Notes under the pieces: generated by a model
Database searches by the model: none
Seen by the model: the letters and a program-made list of their open reading frames with translations, nothing else
What the model was told of the DNA's origin: nothing
Program-made: the position numbers and the translations under genes
Part shown: positions 17,222 to 25,864 of the stretch, one piece after another
Numbering within the stretch: the first letter of the stretch is position 1
Layout of the letters: each line of letters starts with the position of its first letter
DNA from: Flavobacterium sp. LHD-80
GTDB lineage: Bacteria; Bacteroidota; Bacteroidia; Flavobacteriales; Flavobacteriaceae
Length of the DNA: 64,000 bases
Assembly (NCBI RefSeq): GCF_030929605.1
Contig: NZ_JAVFVS010000005.1
Location: forward strand, 557,972 to 621,971
Direction of reading: 5' to 3'

Positions 17222-17899
17222 ATGCTCAACATTTCAAACTTAGCCAAGAAACCAGCTTTAATTATCAGCATAATAATTTCTGTGCTTCTTCCCGTTCTGG
17301 CGCTTTATTCTCCTTTATTATTCAAAGGTTTAGGAATCAGTAAAGAAATTCAATTCTACATTTCGAGATTGGCCATTTGGGTTTCACTTTTGCTGTTATT
17401 CTTATATTCTCTAAAAATAGAAAAACAGCCTTTTTTGCTTTGGAAAGAAACCAATTTTACATTTCCTGATTTCGCTATAGCATTATTTAAAACATTCGTA
17501 AAACTATTTATAGCAGTTTATATTACGGGTCTTTTAATCATGCTTTTTAAAGTTACAGCAGAAAGTGCGGTGCTACAAAAAGCCTTGGCACTTTTTAAAA
17601 AGAGTTATTTTCTGCTTTTTTTCACTTGCGTGACGGCTGGAATTACCGAAGAATTAATTTTTAGGGGTTATTTACTGCCAAGATTAGAACTGCTTTTTAA
17701 AAACAAAATTCCGGCTATTATTATTTCCAGCGTTTTGTTTGGATTGCTTCACATTGGTTACGGAACATTGCTGAATGTCATTGGCCCAATTGTAATCGGG
17801 CTCGTATTTGCTATTCAATATGAGAAATACAGAAACATAAAAATCTTGATTGTGTGTCATTTTTTATGGGATCTTATGCTTTTAACTGCAAAAACCTAA
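17222..17899 (+). CDS. CPBP-family intramembrane glutamic protease
   Basis: 225 residues with six to eight hydrophobic helices. The family motifs are present: EELIFRG (Glu143, Glu144, Arg148), FGLLHIGYG with His177, and HFLWDL with His213 and Asp217. The CPBP/Rce1 family cleaves or processes proteins within the inner membrane. The substrate is unknown. It is followed by a 131-nt gap to the sigma factor gene on the same strand, so a functional link to that unit is possible but not shown. Confidence 0.9.
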   Translation: MLNISNLAKKPALIISIIISVLLPVLALYSPLLFKGLGISKEIQFYISRLAIWVSLLLLFLYSLKIEKQPFLLWKETNFTFPDFAIALFKTFVKLFIAVYITGLLIMLFKVTAESAVLQKALALFKKSYFLLFFTCVTAGITEELIFRGYLLPRLELLFKNKIPAIIISSVLFGLLHIGYGTLLNVIGPIVIGLVFAIQYEKYRNIKILIVCHFLWDLMLLTAKT

Positions 17900-18030
17900 A
17901 AAATCAAATTAAAAATAAACCCCGCAAAAACAACAGCTTACAAACTAATTTAAATTATTTTTATATTTATTTCACCTTCGTCCCAACCTTTTTATCTATT
18001 TCGCTCTCTTTATAAATAAAGACCAACATT

Positions 18031-18567
18031 GTGATAAACGAAACGCTAATTTCTAACTGCAAAAAAATGAACCGCGACGCCCAGCGTCAGGTTTATGAGT
18101 ATATGGCTCCAAAGCTGTATCGCGTCTGCAAACGATACTTGAAAAAAGAAGAAGAAATTGAAGAAGCTCTGGCCGACGCTTTCTATACTATTTTCACGAA
18201 ACTGGAACAGCTTAAAGAAGACAAAGCTTTTGAAGCTTGGTCCAGAAAAATTGCCGTTAATCACTGCTTGGCAACCATCAAGAAAAATACCAATTTCAAT
18301 ATGTATCTTGATGATGTAAAAGTGCTTTCACAGCCTTTTACAGATGAAATGAGCGCACTGGAAGAAGAAGATTTACTCAATTTATTAAACCATATTCCGG
18401 ATGGCTGTAAAACCGTTTTTAACCTTTTTGTAATTGAAGGTTTTGGACACAAGGAAATAGCGGCTATGCTGAATATCTCGGAAGGCACTTCGAAATCACA
18501 ATTGAATGCCGCGAAAACCAAACTAAAAGATCTGGTTAATAAATTGTATTATCAAAAAGCAAAATAG
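18031..18567 (+). CDS. ECF-type RNA polymerase sigma-70 factor
   Basis: About 178 residues. Region 2 is at residues about 20-85 (YEYMAPKLYRVCKRYLKKEEEIEEALADAFYTIF...AFEAWSRKIAVNHCLATIKK). Region 4 is at about 120-172, with the helix-turn-helix GFGHKEIAAMLNISEGTSKSQLNAAKTKLK. A GTG at 18031 or an ATG at 18067 could be the start; the ATG would cut into the helix before region 2, so I keep the GTG. Only two bases separate its stop from the next gene, which looks like its anti-sigma factor. Confidence 0.9.
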   Translation: MINETLISNCKKMNRDAQRQVYEYMAPKLYRVCKRYLKKEEEIEEALADAFYTIFTKLEQLKEDKAFEAWSRKIAVNHCLATIKKNTNFNMYLDDVKVLSQPFTDEMSALEEEDLLNLLNHIPDGCKTVFNLFVIEGFGHKEIAAMLNISEGTSKSQLNAAKTKLKDLVNKLYYQKAK

Positions 18568-18569
18568 TC

Positions 18570-19532
18570 ATGGACAATCAAGATAAAATATTCGACAAAT
18601 TTAAAGAAGTCGCTGAAAATGCGCCAGCACAAGATTTTCCAGGAATGGAAAAAGTTTGGTCGCGCGTTGAACAAAAACTCGACAAAAAAGAAGATAAAAA
18701 AACAATTTCGCTTTGGAAAAAAATTGCCGTTGCTGCTTCACTTTTATTAGTAGTTTCTTTAGGATATCAATTTCTGAAAACAGATAAAAAATCAACTTTA
18801 GAAAATGTTGATCAGGTTGTTACCAATGAAACGAAAAACGAGACAACTAAAAACAATTCGGCTGAAGAAAGTAATGCACCAGTTTCATCAGATTCACAAT
18901 TAGTTACTAAAAAAGAAGGTACAGCAATTTTAGAAAACCAGATAAAACATAAAGAAAGAGTTGCAATTCAAGAAACAACAAGTTCAAACAGTGAAATGGT
19001 TGTATCTGAACCAATAGGCGCTGGAACCCAAGCTGTAACGGTAGTGGCTGATGAAGAAAGCGCAGAAGAAGAAAGCGACAATATAATTTCAAAAAAAGAA
19101 AATAATTCACAAGTTGGTTATATTGGATATCCAGAAAAAGAATCGGCTAAAGTTGCTTTTGCTGAAAAACAGTCGGCTAAAGCTAAAAAAAGTGCGCCTT
19201 TGATAATCTTAAACGGTAACGCTATTGCCCATAACGATGATGTAAAAAGAGATAAAATGATGCAGGCCGAAATGAAAAATGTAGAGCCTGAAAATGTAGA
19301 ATCATTAGTAATTCTTGACGAACCGCTTTACATTATTGATGGCGTATATTATTCTGAAAATGATTTATTCGGCAAAAACCCTACAAGTCCGTATGCGCCC
19401 TTAAATCAGCAGGACATCAAAACAATAACCATTTTACAAGACCTTGAAGCCACTGAAAAATATGGCGAAAAAGGGAAAAAAGGAGTTGTAATAATTACTA
19501 CAAAAACAGGAAAACCAACTCCTAAAAAGTAA
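18570..19532 (+). CDS. Anti-sigma-like membrane protein with a C-terminal TonB plug-like domain
   Basis: 320 residues. The cytoplasmic N-terminus (1-48, with KVWSRVEQKLDKKEDKK) is followed by one transmembrane helix (about 50-69), a long low-complexity acidic/Ser-rich periplasmic part (75-240) and a folded end. Residues 252-320 closely resemble a SusC-type plug segment: PLYIIDGV, then DIKTITILQDLEATEKYG and GVVIITTK. The next gene has the same segment in its plug. Position right after the ECF gene and the topology argue for an anti-sigma factor; the plug-like end replacing the usual sensing domain is unusual. No FecR domain is recognised. Confidence 0.75.
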   Translation: MDNQDKIFDKFKEVAENAPAQDFPGMEKVWSRVEQKLDKKEDKKTISLWKKIAVAASLLLVVSLGYQFLKTDKKSTLENVDQVVTNETKNETTKNNSAEESNAPVSSDSQLVTKKEGTAILENQIKHKERVAIQETTSSNSEMVVSEPIGAGTQAVTVVADEESAEEESDNIISKKENNSQVGYIGYPEKESAKVAFAEKQSAKAKKSAPLIILNGNAIAHNDDVKRDKMMQAEMKNVEPENVESLVILDEPLYIIDGVYYSENDLFGKNPTSPYAPLNQQDIKTITILQDLEATEKYGEKGKKGVVIITTKTGKPTPKK

Positions 19533-19538
19533 TTCCAA

Positions 19539-19569
19539 GCTTTGTCAAAGTCTGCAGCTTTGACAAAGC
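19539..19569. repeat. 12-bp hairpin, CTTTGTCAAAG family, inside the sigma unit
   Basis: GCTTTGTCAAAG (19539-19550) and CTTTGACAAAGC (19558-19569) are exact complements with a 7-nt loop. It lies between the anti-sigma-like gene and the VWA gene with no T tract, so it may process or attenuate the transcript. The same word forms the hairpin at 22708-22732. Confidence 0.8.
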
Positions 19570-19603
19570 AAAATCCGAACATTAAATCTTAAAACTTATT
19601 ATC

Positions 19604-21772
19604 ATGAAAAGTCTAAAACTTATTTCATCAGCCATTGCTATGCTTATATGTTTCGTGAGCATGGCACAAGAAAGAACCATCACAGGAACTGTTACTGACC
19701 AATCTAATTTGCCACTTCCGGGTGTACAAATAACTATTAAAGGCACAAAAAAATATGCACAAACAAATTTTGAAGGAAACTATTCCATCCAAGCAAAAAC
19801 AGGCGATGCGCTAGTTTTTAGTTTCATAGGTATGGATTCTAGAACCTTTTATGTTAACACATCAAATATTATCAATGTTGTATTAAAAGAAAACAGTGCC
19901 CAACTACAAGAAGTTGTAGTTGTTGGTTATGGCACAAGTGAAAGCAATTCAGATTACAGTGCTAGAAGTTATGAACGAGCGGAAAGAAGAAGAGAAAAAA
20001 AAGAAGCTAAGCAAGCTGCTAAATCTGTGATTGCCGGCACACAAATTACTCAGGCAAACAAACAATATATGCCTTCTCAAAATATAATAATCCGAGGCAA
20101 TGCACCGATTTCTCCAAAAAATGAACCTTTGTATATAATTGACGGAGTTCCTGCAAAAGCCAATCAAATGGCTAAAATTAATCCGAATGACATTAAAGAT
20201 TTAAAGGTTTTAAAAGATTTAGATGCCACTTCAATTTATGGAAGTAAAGCGTCAAATGGTGTTGTCGTGATTTCGACCAAAAATGAAATGTACAAAAACC
20301 TTTCAGAAAAAGAATTGGACAAAAAATTAAATATCATGCCAATTCCGGTCGAACCAACTCAGGAAGATTATGATTCTTTTATCGAAAATGCTTTCGAAAG
20401 CCCAAAAACAGCGCCACTTTCTACTTTTTCAATTGATGTGGATAATGCGTCCTACACGAACATAAGACGTTTTTTAAACAACGGACAACAAGTTCCAAAA
20501 GATGCGGTGCGTGTTGAAGAAATGGTGAATTTTTTCAAATACACGTATCCACAGCCAAAAGATGAACATCCATTTTCAATTAATACAGAAGTAAGTGATT
20601 CGCCTTGGAACGCAAATAATAAAATCGTAAAAATTGGTTTACAAGGGAAAAACATTCCGACTGAAGATTTACCTGCTTCAAACCTTGTTTTCTTAATCGA
20701 TGTTTCGGGTTCAATGGCTGAAATGAATAAACTGCCTTTATTGAAACAATCTCTAAAAATATTGGTAAACGAATTGCGTCCAAAAGACAAAGTTGCGATT
20801 GTAGTGTATGCGGGCGCTGCGGGAATGGTTTTACCGCCAACTTCTGGAGACGAGAAAAAAACAATTATTGATGCTTTAGATAAATTGCAATCTGGCGGAA
20901 GCACTGCAGGTGGCGCCGGAATCGAATTGGCTTATAAAACGGCGACAGAAAATTTCATTAAAGACGGAAACAACCGCGTGATTCTAGCAACAGACGGCGA
21001 TTTCAACGTAGGAAGCGCTTCAAATGCTGATATGGAAAAATTAATCGAAGAAAAAAGAAAAACAGGCGTTTTCTTGACTTGTTTGGGTTACGGAATGGGG
21101 AATTACAAAGACAGCAAAATGGAAATTTTAGCCGATAAAGGAAATGGAAATTACGCCTATATCGATAACATTCAGGAAGCGAATCGTTTTTTAGGAAAAG
21201 AATTTAAAGGTTCGATGTTTGCCATTGCGAAGGATGTGAAAATTCAGATTGAGTTTAATCCGAAACAAGTTCAGGCGTATCGTTTGATTGGTTATGAAAA
21301 CAGAAAACTTCGTCCTGAAGATTTTAAAAATGACGCGATTGATGCAGGCGAACTAGGAAGCAATCATACCGTTACGGCATTATATGAAATCATTCCAGCT
21401 GGTGCAAAAAGCGATTATTTAGCCGAACAGCCAGATGATTTGAAATACACTAAAACAGAAGCTAGTACAAACAATTACAGCAATGAATTAGCAACTATAA
21501 AATTCCGTTACAAAAAACCTGACGGCGATAAAAGTATCGAAATGGTTCAGGTAATTGCCAACAAATCGGTTGCCTTAGAAAAATCTAGCGATGATATGAA
21601 ATTTAGTTCTGCTGTAGCTTGGTTTGGCTTGAAATTGAGAGATTCAAAATTAATCAAGGACAAATCTTCAGAAGAAATTGTAAAACTGGCAAAACAAGGA
21701 AATTCAAATGATGGTGAGGGCTATAAAGCAGAATTTATTCGTTTAGTTGAAACTTCTAAGCAGTATAATTAA
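19604..21772 (+). CDS. Secreted CarboxypepD_reg + TonB plug + VWA (YfbK-like) protein
   Basis: 722 residues. A signal peptide ends near residue 21 (SMAQ). Residues 24-95 form a CarboxypepD_reg beta-sandwich and 102-110 read QEVVVVGYG, the SusC-type motif. Residues about 140-228 are a plug domain (PLYIIDGV, KVLKDLDATSIYGSKASNGVVVISTK). Instead of a 22-strand barrel, a YfbK-type von Willebrand A region follows, with the MIDAS motif DVSGS at 366-370 and TDGDFN at 463-468, then a C-terminal DUF3520-like part. It probably works at or outside the outer membrane. It is the third gene of the sigma unit. Confidence 0.88.
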   Translation: MKSLKLISSAIAMLICFVSMAQERTITGTVTDQSNLPLPGVQITIKGTKKYAQTNFEGNYSIQAKTGDALVFSFIGMDSRTFYVNTSNIINVVLKENSAQLQEVVVVGYGTSESNSDYSARSYERAERRREKKEAKQAAKSVIAGTQITQANKQYMPSQNIIIRGNAPISPKNEPLYIIDGVPAKANQMAKINPNDIKDLKVLKDLDATSIYGSKASNGVVVISTKNEMYKNLSEKELDKKLNIMPIPVEPTQEDYDSFIENAFESPKTAPLSTFSIDVDNASYTNIRRFLNNGQQVPKDAVRVEEMVNFFKYTYPQPKDEHPFSINTEVSDSPWNANNKIVKIGLQGKNIPTEDLPASNLVFLIDVSGSMAEMNKLPLLKQSLKILVNELRPKDKVAIVVYAGAAGMVLPPTSGDEKKTIIDALDKLQSGGSTAGGAGIELAYKTATENFIKDGNNRVILATDGDFNVGSASNADMEKLIEEKRKTGVFLTCLGYGMGNYKDSKMEILADKGNGNYAYIDNIQEANRFLGKEFKGSMFAIAKDVKIQIEFNPKQVQAYRLIGYENRKLRPEDFKNDAIDAGELGSNHTVTALYEIIPAGAKSDYLAEQPDDLKYTKTEASTNNYSNELATIKFRYKKPDGDKSIEMVQVIANKSVALEKSSDDMKFSSAVAWFGLKLRDSKLIKDKSSEEIVKLAKQGNSNDGEGYKAEFIRLVETSKQYN

Positions 21773-21893
21773 ATCGGCGGACTGGGATTTTAATTCTTCA
21801 TATGAAAATAAACAAATCTTAAGAGCTGTAATATACACTGATAGGATTCTAAAGGAATAAAGAAGGTGTTAAACTTAGATTAAGAAAGCATTT

Positions 21894-21949
21894 AAAGCAT
21901 CATTTTAGGAAGCAAAAACTGTATTTTTGTGTTACTCAAATGATGCTTT
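21894..21949. promoter_or_regulatory. Promoter of the SDR gene flanked by a 12-bp inverted repeat
   Basis: TATTTTTG at 21922-21929 fits TAnnTTTG. AAAGCATCATTT (21894-21905) and AAATGATGCTTT (21938-21949) are exact complements on either side of it, near -35 and just downstream of the expected start site. They could be a paired operator. Confidence 0.5.
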
Positions 21950-21971
21950 CTGCATTTCAAAAAATACAATC

Positions 21972-22688
21972 ATGACAGACTTAAAAAATAAAACCGCTTT
22001 AATTACAGGAGCTGGAAAAGGAATTGGAAAAGCAATTGCAATTGCCTTAGCCAAAGAAGGTGTAAATGTAATTTTAGTTGCAAGAACTCAAGCCGATGTT
22101 GACCAACTTGCCAATCAAACTAATAACTTAGGCGTAAAATCGTTAGCTTTAGCAGCAGATGTTTCGGATATGAATTCGATAAACGCAGCAGTTGAAAAAG
22201 CTTTTTCCGAATTTAAAAATATTGACATTTTAATTAATAATGCCGGAATTGCTTCTTTTGGGAAATTCTTAGAATTAGAACCAAGCGATTGGGAAAAAAT
22301 CATTCAGGTCAATTTAATGGGAACGTATTACACGACTCGTGCCGTAATTCCAAACATGATTGAAAGACAAACTGGCGATATCATTAATATTTCATCGACT
22401 GCAGGTTTAAACGGAAATGCGTTGACAAGTGCTTACAGCGCCTCAAAATTTGCCGTTTTAGGATTAACTGATTCCTTGATGCAAGAAATGAGAAAACACA
22501 ACATTCGTGTTACGGCTTTAACGCCAAGCACTGTAGCAACAGATTTAGCCATTGATTTAAAATTAACCGATGGAAATCCTGAAAAAGTAATGCAGTCTGA
22601 AGATATGGCCGATTTAATTATTGCACAGCTTAAATTAAACCGAAGAGTTTTTATTAAAAACAGCAGTATCTGGTCTACCAACCCATAA
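21972..22688 (+). CDS. Short-chain dehydrogenase/reductase (FabG-like)
   Basis: 238 residues from the ATG of [15 protein letters not shown]. Classical SDR motifs are present: TGAGKGIG for NADP binding, NNAG after the fourth strand, the catalytic Ser in SSTAG and the YSASK pair. It is annotated in relatives as 3-ketoacyl-ACP reductase-like, but stand-alone SDRs of this sort often reduce other carbonyl compounds. An upstream in-frame extension of 15 codons overlaps the promoter and is left out. Confidence 0.9.
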   Translation: MTDLKNKTALITGAGKGIGKAIAIALAKEGVNVILVARTQADVDQLANQTNNLGVKSLALAADVSDMNSINAAVEKAFSEFKNIDILINNAGIASFGKFLELEPSDWEKIIQVNLMGTYYTTRAVIPNMIERQTGDIINISSTAGLNGNALTSAYSASKFAVLGLTDSLMQEMRKHNIRVTALTPSTVATDLAIDLKLTDGNPEKVMQSEDMADLIIAQLKLNRRVFIKNSSIWSTNP

Positions 22689-22707
22689 AAAACATTCTGA
22701 CGAAATT

Positions 22708-22732
22708 TTGTCAAAGTTTTGAACTTTGACAA
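22708..22732. repeat. Hairpin, CTTTGTCAAAG family
   Basis: TTGTCAAAGTT (22708-22718) and AACTTTGACAA (22722-22732) are complements with a 3-nt loop, in the 70-nt spacer after the SDR gene. It shares its word with 19539-19569. Confidence 0.7.
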
Positions 22733-22758
22733 AGTTATAGCAACTAAAGTAAATCAAT

Positions 22759-23268
22759 ATGGAACAATATTTAAGACAATTAGTCGAAATAGAATTTGAG
22801 GATAAAAAACAGATTTTTACCGGATTTCTTATTGACTATTCTGATGACTGGATTTTACTTCGAAACAATCCGGTTGATTTTATTTTGGATGGTTTTGTGA
22901 TTTTAAAAAACAAAAACATCTTAGCGGTTAATCGCGATCATGATTTGGCTTTTACCGAAAAAGTAATTCGGTTAAAAGGTTTAAAAATCAATTCGGAAGA
23001 TATTATCCCAATTAGAGATTTGGAATCGATTTTAAATTATATCAGTAATAAATTCGGTATTTTTCAAATTGCTAAAAAATCAGCTAAATCGGCTTATTTA
23101 GGAAAATTGCTTTCACTGACAGACGAAGAACTTTTAATTGACTTTCTAGACATTAAAGGTCAGTTTGGTGGCGAATTAAGTTTCAATCCGGAGAAAATTA
23201 GAGTTATAGAATTTGATACGGATTATATTAATTCTTTGAAACTAGTGGTTTCTGAGGATTTAAAATAG
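22759..23268 (+). CDS. Conserved protein of unknown function with two similar halves
   Basis: 169 residues, no signal peptide or membrane segment. The N-terminal half (FTGFLIDYSDDWILLRNNPVDFILDGFVILKNKNILAVNRDHD) and the C-terminal half (LGKLLSLTDEELLIDFLDIKGQFGGELSFNPEKIRVIEFDTD) share the same order of short strands and turns: a G-x-L strand, a D-x-(W/E)-(I/L)-L-L strand and a final hxxhxxD strand. This suggests a duplicated small beta-barrel. I do not recognise the family. Confidence 0.65.
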   Translation: MEQYLRQLVEIEFEDKKQIFTGFLIDYSDDWILLRNNPVDFILDGFVILKNKNILAVNRDHDLAFTEKVIRLKGLKINSEDIIPIRDLESILNYISNKFGIFQIAKKSAKSAYLGKLLSLTDEELLIDFLDIKGQFGGELSFNPEKIRVIEFDTDYINSLKLVVSEDLK

Positions 23269-23281
23269 ATTTTAACACAAT

Positions 23282-23326
23282 AAAAAACCGCATAATTTTT
23301 TTTAGAAAAAACTATGCGGTTTTTTT
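23282..23326 (+). terminator. Intrinsic terminator after the two-half unknown gene
   Basis: AAAAAACCGCATA (23282-23294) pairs with TATGCGGTTTTTT (23313-23325), with an 18-nt loop and a T run, directly after the stop codon. Confidence 0.85.
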
Positions 23327-23429
23327 GTCATTCCGAGGAACGAGGAATCTCCACAAGTAACTCCTCTCCAAAAATCACCAATCTTTGTAGAGTTTCTTGC
23401 GGAGATTCCTCGTTCCTCGGAATGACAAA
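23324..23429. repeat. Perfect 29-bp inverted repeat, GTCATTCCGAGGAACGAGG variant
   Basis: Arms 23324-23352 and 23401-23429 are exact complements with a 48-nt centre. The reverse complement of the centre shares GCAAGAAACTC, ACAAAGATTGG and GGAGTTACTTGTGG words with the element at 17052-17153. It lies between convergent genes, directly after a true terminator. Confidence 0.93.
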
Positions 23430-23461
23430 CTATATGGCAACTTTGGAATATCCTAAAATAT

Positions 23462-24796
23462 TTAAGCCTCCGCCAATTTATTTACAAACTCCATACGAAC
23501 ACTTCCATCTTCATCAATTTTTGTTAAATTGATTTCTTGTAAAGTGTTTACCAATTCTGGATTCCAAGGTGTTTTTACTTTCACGTAATTTTCAGTAAAA
23601 CCGTGAATATATCCTTCTTTATTTTCACCTTCAAAAAGAACCGTTCTTTTAGTTCCTAATTGGCTTTCGTAAAAAGCACGGCGTTTTTTAACTGATAATC
23701 CGCGAAGCATTTTACTTCTTTTTGCACGAACATTTGCCGGAACAACTCCGTCCATTTCTACAGCTTCTGTATTATCTCTTTCTGAATAGGTAAAAACATG
23801 CAGGTAAGAAATATCCAATTCATTTAAGAAATGATACGTTTCTAAAAAGTGTTCATCGGTTTCACCTGGAAAACCAACAATAACATCGACACCAATACAC
23901 GCATGAGGCATTACTTCACGAATTTTGTTTACTCGGTCAATATAAACTTCACGCAGATAACGGCGTTTCATTAATTTTAAAATATCATTGCTTCCTGATT
24001 GCAACGGAATATGAAAATGCGGTACAAAAGTGCGGCTTTTAGAAACGAACTCAATGGTTTCATTTTTCAATAAATTCGGTTCGATCGATGAAATTCGTAA
24101 ACGCTCGATTCCTTCAACTTTGTCTAAAGCCTGAACTAAATCCAGAAAAGTATGTTCGTGTTTTTTATTCCCGAATTCTCCTTTTCCGTAATCACCAATA
24201 TTTACACCCGTTAAAACAATTTCACGAATATTTTGAGCTGAGATTTCTTTGGCATTTTTAAGAACATTTTCTAAAGCATCACTTCTGGAAATTCCTCTTG
24301 CCAACGGAATCGTACAATAGGTACATTTATAATCGCAACCATCTTGAACTTTTAAGAAAGCACGGGTTCTGTCACCAATTGAGTAACTTCCAACGTAAAA
24401 ATCGGCTTCAGCAATTTCGCATGAGTGCACTTCACCCATATCGTTTTTGCTTAAATCGTGAATATAATCGGTGATTTTAAATTTTTCTGTTGCTCCTAAA
24501 ACCAAATCAACACCATCAACAGCGGCTAATTCTTCAGGTTTTAACTGTGCATAACAACCAACCGCAGCGACAAAAGCCTTGTCATTAAGCTTCATGGCTT
24601 TTTTTACAACCTGTTTAAATTGTTTATCAGCATTATCAGTTACAGAACAAGTATTGATTACATAAATATCTGCAACTTCTTCAAAATCGACGCGGTCAAA
24701 ACCTTCGTCATTGAAATTTCTGGCGATTGTAGAAGTCTCTGAAAAATTCAGTTTACAACCCAGCGTATAAAAGGCAACTTTCTTTCTATTTTCCAT
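23462..24796 (-). CDS. mtaB: tRNA (t6A37) methylthiotransferase MtaB
   Basis: 444 residues. The UPF0004 domain carries three cluster cysteines, Cys14 (TLGCKLN), Cys50 (INTCSV) and Cys81 (VGCYAQ). The radical-SAM CxxxCxxC is Cys154, Cys158 and Cys161 (CDYKCTYC). A TRAM domain closes the protein. The TLGCKLNFSE start and this layout fit the MtaB (YqeV) subgroup, which makes ms2t6A at position 37 of ANN-decoding tRNAs, rather than MiaB or RimO. Single gene, with a TAAATTTGC promoter element upstream. Confidence 0.95.
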   Translation of the reverse strand: MENRKKVAFYTLGCKLNFSETSTIARNFNDEGFDRVDFEEVADIYVINTCSVTDNADKQFKQVVKKAMKLNDKAFVAAVGCYAQLKPEELAAVDGVDLVLGATEKFKITDYIHDLSKNDMGEVHSCEIAEADFYVGSYSIGDRTRAFLKVQDGCDYKCTYCTIPLARGISRSDALENVLKNAKEISAQNIREIVLTGVNIGDYGKGEFGNKKHEHTFLDLVQALDKVEGIERLRISSIEPNLLKNETIEFVSKSRTFVPHFHIPLQSGSNDILKLMKRRYLREVYIDRVNKIREVMPHACIGVDVIVGFPGETDEHFLETYHFLNELDISYLHVFTYSERDNTEAVEMDGVVPANVRAKRSKMLRGLSVKKRRAFYESQLGTKRTVLFEGENKEGYIHGFTENYVKVKTPWNPELVNTLQEINLTKIDEDGSVRMEFVNKLAEA

Positions 24797-25269
24797 AATT
24801 TTCTTAAATTAATGAAATCGTTGTCAAAAAATTTAAGGCTGCAAATTTACGAACAATTTTTGTAAAAGAAAATCAATAATCGACTTCGTTTCAACAATTT
24901 GTCTTCATTAAAAATAAAACACACTTAAAGTTCGTAAAAATTTTGATAAACAATATTTTTTTCGAACTTTACATTATACAATTCAATAAGAATTAAATGA
25001 CAAAAACATCGATTAAGTGCAAATTTTATCGATTAAATACATTTTTTTACAATTTAAATTCAAAAAATCTTACATTTACTAGAACTTGAATCTACATTAG
25101 AATTCAGGCTTATTTAGAAATCATAGAACGTGTTGATTAATTTAATAATAAATCAGACATAACAATTTTGAATTTCAATCGTTATGTTGTTGTTTTGTGT
25201 TACAAAATGAAATGGGAAAGCCGAAAACCAAAGAGAGTAGGCAAAATCAAAATACAAATACCACACTTT
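24797..25269. other. AT-rich divergent spacer, no gene seen
   Basis: A very AT-rich region between mtaB and a secreted protein gene. The minus-strand element TAAATTTGC (24842-24849 plus the adjoining base) fits the mtaB promoter. A direct repeat of ATCGATTAA words occurs near 25010-25038. A few in-frame codons before 25270 could extend the next gene but would put its signal peptide inside the protein. Confidence 0.5.
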
Positions 25270-25788
25270 ATGAAAGCATTTTTACCCACAATCTGCTTGA
25301 TGTTCTTAACCATTTTTAGCTCGCAAGCGCAAACTAATGCTCCAGCCACAAATCCATTTCCTTCGATTAGTACTTTAACGACTTGGGCAAGTTTAAACTC
25401 TCAGCAGCAATTTGATGTTGCTATTCGTGCAGTTGGTTTTAAATTTGAAGTTAAAGAACCAGGTGCTGAATCAACTGCTTATACTTACATTCGTAAAGTA
25501 ACTGTAAATGAAGTAAATTATACAGACAGAATTGTTTACAGAATTACAAACAATAATTCTGCAAGTATCATTTCGCTGGTTACGGCTTCTACAGATTTAG
25601 TAAGTTTGTACACACCACAATTAGCAACTTTTAAAAACAACAACTGTAAAACAGAAATGTCTAAAGACAAAAATACAACTTGCAGCTGTTATGAAAGTGC
25701 CGCTTTTGCAATTGATCTTTGCGATGAGCGCGTGAAATTAACAATGGGTGACGGAAATAAATATTTTGTTTCTGTAGCTAAAAAATAA
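25270..25788 (+). CDS. Secreted protein of unknown function
   Basis: 172 residues from MKAFLPTICLMFLTIFSSQAQ, a clear signal peptide ending near residue 20. The mature part has a helix-like start (SISTLTTWASLNSQQQFDVAIRAVGFKFEV), beta-rich middle, and four cysteines near the end (NNCKTEM, TCSCYES, DLCDER), suggesting disulfides in the periplasm. I do not recognise the family. The frame is open 34 codons further upstream; I reject that start because the signal peptide would become internal. Confidence 0.7.
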   Translation: MKAFLPTICLMFLTIFSSQAQTNAPATNPFPSISTLTTWASLNSQQQFDVAIRAVGFKFEVKEPGAESTAYTYIRKVTVNEVNYTDRIVYRITNNNSASIISLVTASTDLVSLYTPQLATFKNNNCKTEMSKDKNTTCSCYESAAFAIDLCDERVKLTMGDGNKYFVSVAKK

Positions 25789-25790
25789 TT

Positions 25791-25859
25791 TAAGAAACTA
25801 CGTTTTCCAAATCTTTGCAATCTTATTAAAGTTTACAAAGATTTGGAACGCATTTCTTA
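25791..25859. repeat. Imperfect inverted repeat, CCAAATCTTTG family
   Basis: Left arm 25791-25820 and right arm 25833-25859 pair with small bulges (TTCCAAATCTTTGCAA against TTACAAAGATTTGGAA). It lies between convergent genes and may work as a bidirectional terminator. Confidence 0.75.
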
Positions 25860-25864
25860 GAAAG

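Noticed and set aside
23324..23429. Reading the 29-bp inverted repeat as a terminator of the flanking genes
   Set aside because: A proper T-tract terminator already stands at 23282-23326, and this element ends without a T run on the plus strand.
25168..25269. Longer N-terminus of the secreted unknown protein
   Set aside because: It would bury a good signal peptide behind 34 basic residues.
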